Positions 6,418-7,466 of a stretch of 7,466 nt of DNA are shown here, piece after piece. The notes below the pieces were generated by a model. That model did no database searches. It was not told the DNA's origin and saw only the letters and a list, made by a program, of their open reading frames with translations. The first letter of the stretch is position 1; every line of letters starts with the position of its first letter. The translations under genes and the position numbers were made by a program. Where the stretch lies: assembly GCA_021648425.1 (NCBI GenBank), contig JAKISV010000138.1, positions 1 to 7,466 on the forward strand, written 5' to 3'. The stretch is from Rhizobiaceae bacterium (lineage in GTDB: Bacteria; Pseudomonadota; Alphaproteobacteria; Rhizobiales; Rhizobiaceae).

Positions 6418-7155
6418 TCAGCCTATCCTGCCAAAACCCGGCAGTTTGATTGCTGGGCGAACCCAGTCGAACCCGGCTACCAGGCCAAGCAGATTGATTT
6501 CTATGCCAAACCGCCAGCCCATTGTGAGACCGGCATAACCATTCAGCGAGAGTTTAAATGTGCCGCGCACCGCATCATAATCAACGAATTTTCCCGTTAA
6601 CGGGAAATCTTTGCCGATGGCTGTTACCGGCATATCAACATCAAAACCCCCTACGGTGCGCACGATACTGGCGACAAAACTATTGGAATTGGGACCCGGC
6701 CATAAAACATAGTCACCACGGTGCTGCCATCGGTAATTGGCAATGGCTTTTTCTATTTGCGGAATAAGCGTCGCTGCAGCTTTGCCACTGGCCTCAAAGA
6801 TAATTTTCGGATCATTTGAGTACCACCTGCCATCGGCGGGATAAGCGTTTTGGCGAACGGGTCTGCCCCAGCCAACCACATCATAGCGATTATAAGCGGT
6901 GGCGCCCTGCCGTTTGAGCACGATCCAGGTGGGCGTGGAAATAGCGCCTTTCAAACCCCCGGTTCTGGCCGACAGCACATAAACCTTTGCCTGTACCTGG
7001 CTTGCGGCGGCGGGCAAAATTCCCGCACTCGACCAGTTAGCCACACTCCAGTTTGCCGGGCGATCACCGGCCACCCAGATGGCCAGATAGGTCACACTGG
7101 GGCTAATGAAAAAGATAAGAATGAAAAGGGCAGCTCGGCGCATAAATTTTTTCAT
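6418..7155 (-). CDS. DUF3750 domain protein, membrane-anchored
   Basis: A 245-residue protein recognised as DUF3750, a family of unknown function common in alphaproteobacteria and some gammaproteobacteria. Residues 8-29 form a signal anchor or uncleaved signal peptide (FILIFFISPSVTYLAIWVAG), so the domain probably faces the periplasm. Domain landmarks are AKVYVLSARTGGLKGAISTPTWIVLKR (56-82), NRYDVVGWGRPVR (89-101), DGRWYSNDP (108-116), a conserved IPQIEKAIANY helix (131-141), HRGDYVLWPGPNSNSFVA (145-162) and TAIGKDFPLTGKF (178-190). The Arg-Gly-Asp and Pro-Gly-Pro-Asn-Ser-Asn core recalls small papain-like or NlpC-type folds, but that comparison is only my inference. No Shine-Dalgarno site precedes the ATG at 7155, and a second in-frame ATG lies at 7143. 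Repeat copy B is just upstream in the same orientation. Confidence 0.85.
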   Translation of the reverse strand: MKKFMRRAALFILIFFISPSVTYLAIWVAGDRPANWSVANWSSAGILPAAASQVQAKVYVLSARTGGLKGAISTPTWIVLKRQGATAYNRYDVVGWGRPVRQNAYPADGRWYSNDPKIIFEASGKAAATLIPQIEKAIANYRWQHRGDYVLWPGPNSNSFVASIVRTVGGFDVDMPVTAIGKDFPLTGKFVDYDAVRGTFKLSLNGYAGLTMGWRFGIEINLLGLVAGFDWVRPAIKLPGFGRIG

Positions 7156-7159
7156 GGAA

Positions 7160-7187
7160 GTTATAATGTTGGTGATTGCGGTGTCGA
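7160..7187 (-). promoter_or_regulatory. Candidate promoter for the DUF3750 gene, possibly leaderless
   Basis: On the minus strand TCGACA (7187-7182) and TATAAC (7165-7160) are 16 bases apart, each a five-of-six match to the sigma-70 consensus. Only four bases separate the -10 box from the ATG at 7155, so a transcript from it would begin at or inside the first codons. Translation would then be leaderless, or start at the ATG at 7143. The lack of a Shine-Dalgarno site fits this reading. Confidence 0.4.
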
Positions 7188-7223
7188 TTTCAAGGTAAAT
7201 TACAACGAACTGGTTTAATTAAA

Positions 7224-7350
7224 CACACTCCCCCATTCACTCGATGCATCCCAGCACCAGCGCTATGAATAAAAGTGCAAACTTGCGGGGCTTCAAACAA
7301 AAACCTATCGCAGTATTGCTGCACTATGGCTTTCACCTGAAAGCCCCGCG
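7224..7350 (-). repeat. Inverted-repeat copy B; candidate structured RNA element
   Basis: Read leftward from 7350, this element matches copy A at 1-127. Bases 7236-7283 are the block identical in both copies. The 5' half can form the outer stem GCGGGGCUU/AAGCCCCGC (7349-7341 with 7293-7285), the hairpin GGCUUUC-AGGU-GAAAGCC (7345-7328) and the hairpin GCAG-CAAUA-CUGC (7322-7310). Compared with copy A, the last stem pair before the first loop changes from U-A to C-G, and a G-U in the second hairpin becomes G-C, so pairing is kept while sequence drifts. The 3' end (GGGGGAGTGTG) meets a 12-bp palindrome, GTTTAATTAAAC (7213-7224). It points toward the DUF3750 start 68 bases away. On the same strand it follows directly after the 6S-like hairpin region. 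Confidence 0.7.
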
Positions 7351-7461
7351 CAGAGATTTTTGGTCTGGTTCCGAAGTAAGCCCACAGTAACGAGGCCCTT
7401 TTCGGGTATTCGCCAGCCTCAAGCTTGGGCCACACCCGACATGTGACCGTCCACGCTCTGC
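7350..7461 (-). ncRNA. Possible 6S-like structured RNA
   Basis: These bases can form one long interrupted hairpin: GCAGAG (7350-7355) with CTCTGC (7456-7461), GGTC (7362-7365) with GACC (7445-7448), GCCCA (7380-7384) with TGGGC (7426-7430), and GAGGC (7392-7396) with GCCTC (7416-7420), with a large internal loop between the second and third stems. A closing stem, a central bubble and an apical stem are the plan of 6S RNA, which binds RNA polymerase holoenzyme. It is shorter than usual 6S RNA, but the window ends here and its true end may be outside. The minus strand is favoured only by loose resemblance to 6S sequences. No protein gene covers the region convincingly. Family identity is a guess; that the region is structured is better supported. 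Confidence 0.3.
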
Positions 7462-7466
7462 TGCTG

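Noticed and set aside
1..7350. Composite transposon or insertion-sequence ends
   Set aside because: The repeat copies have no terminal inverted repeats of their own and no visible target-site duplication, and no transposase fragment lies nearby. The enclosed genes look like ordinary chromosomal genes of the same style.
7190..7435. 81-codon leftward frame across copy B
   Set aside because: It crosses the hairpin region and the repeat, is not preserved in copy A where indels break the frame, and its product has no recognisable features.

Overview
The window looks like chromosomal DNA of an alphaproteobacterium, probably Hyphomicrobiales (Rhizobiales) or a close relative. This rests on gene content: a short S49 peptidase followed by a tiny membrane protein, a DUF2189 membrane protein, a DUF3750 protein, a NorM-like MATE transporter and a periplasmic PQQ-type sugar dehydrogenase. 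Base composition looks moderate (just under half G+C by eye), low for that order, so a marine or host-associated lineage is possible. No transposase, integrase, phage gene, tRNA, rRNA or CRISPR array was found.

Layout, left to right. Bases 1-127 are copy A of a repeat. A small rightward unit follows: S49 peptidase (314-1174) and a 61-residue membrane-anchored protein (1229-1414). The leftward sugar dehydrogenase (1432-2589) converges on it. From the divergent intergenic region a MATE exporter (2726-4144) runs rightward, followed by an orphan tryptophan synthase beta chain (4230-5432). A bidirectional terminator hairpin (5449-5478) separates trpB from two leftward genes, DUF2189 (5492-6286) and DUF3750 (6418-7155). 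Bases 7224-7350 are copy B of the repeat, inverted relative to copy A. The last ~110 bases fold on paper into a long interrupted hairpin that could be a 6S-like RNA.

The protein genes form no obvious single pathway. They cover envelope and proteostasis functions (S49, small membrane protein, DUF2189, DUF3750), efflux (MATE), periplasmic sugar oxidation, and amino-acid metabolism (TrpB without trpA or trpF nearby).

The least expected feature is the pair of ~127-bp elements facing inward from both ends. Their 5' halves differ in sequence but keep the same hairpins, with one two-sided base-pair change and G-U wobbles that pair only on one strand. Their 3' halves share a 48-bp block with no mismatch. 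This suggests an uncharacterised structured RNA present in at least two copies. Each copy reads toward the first gene downstream of it (S49 and DUF3750). Since the window opens on the first base of copy A, similarity may continue outside it.
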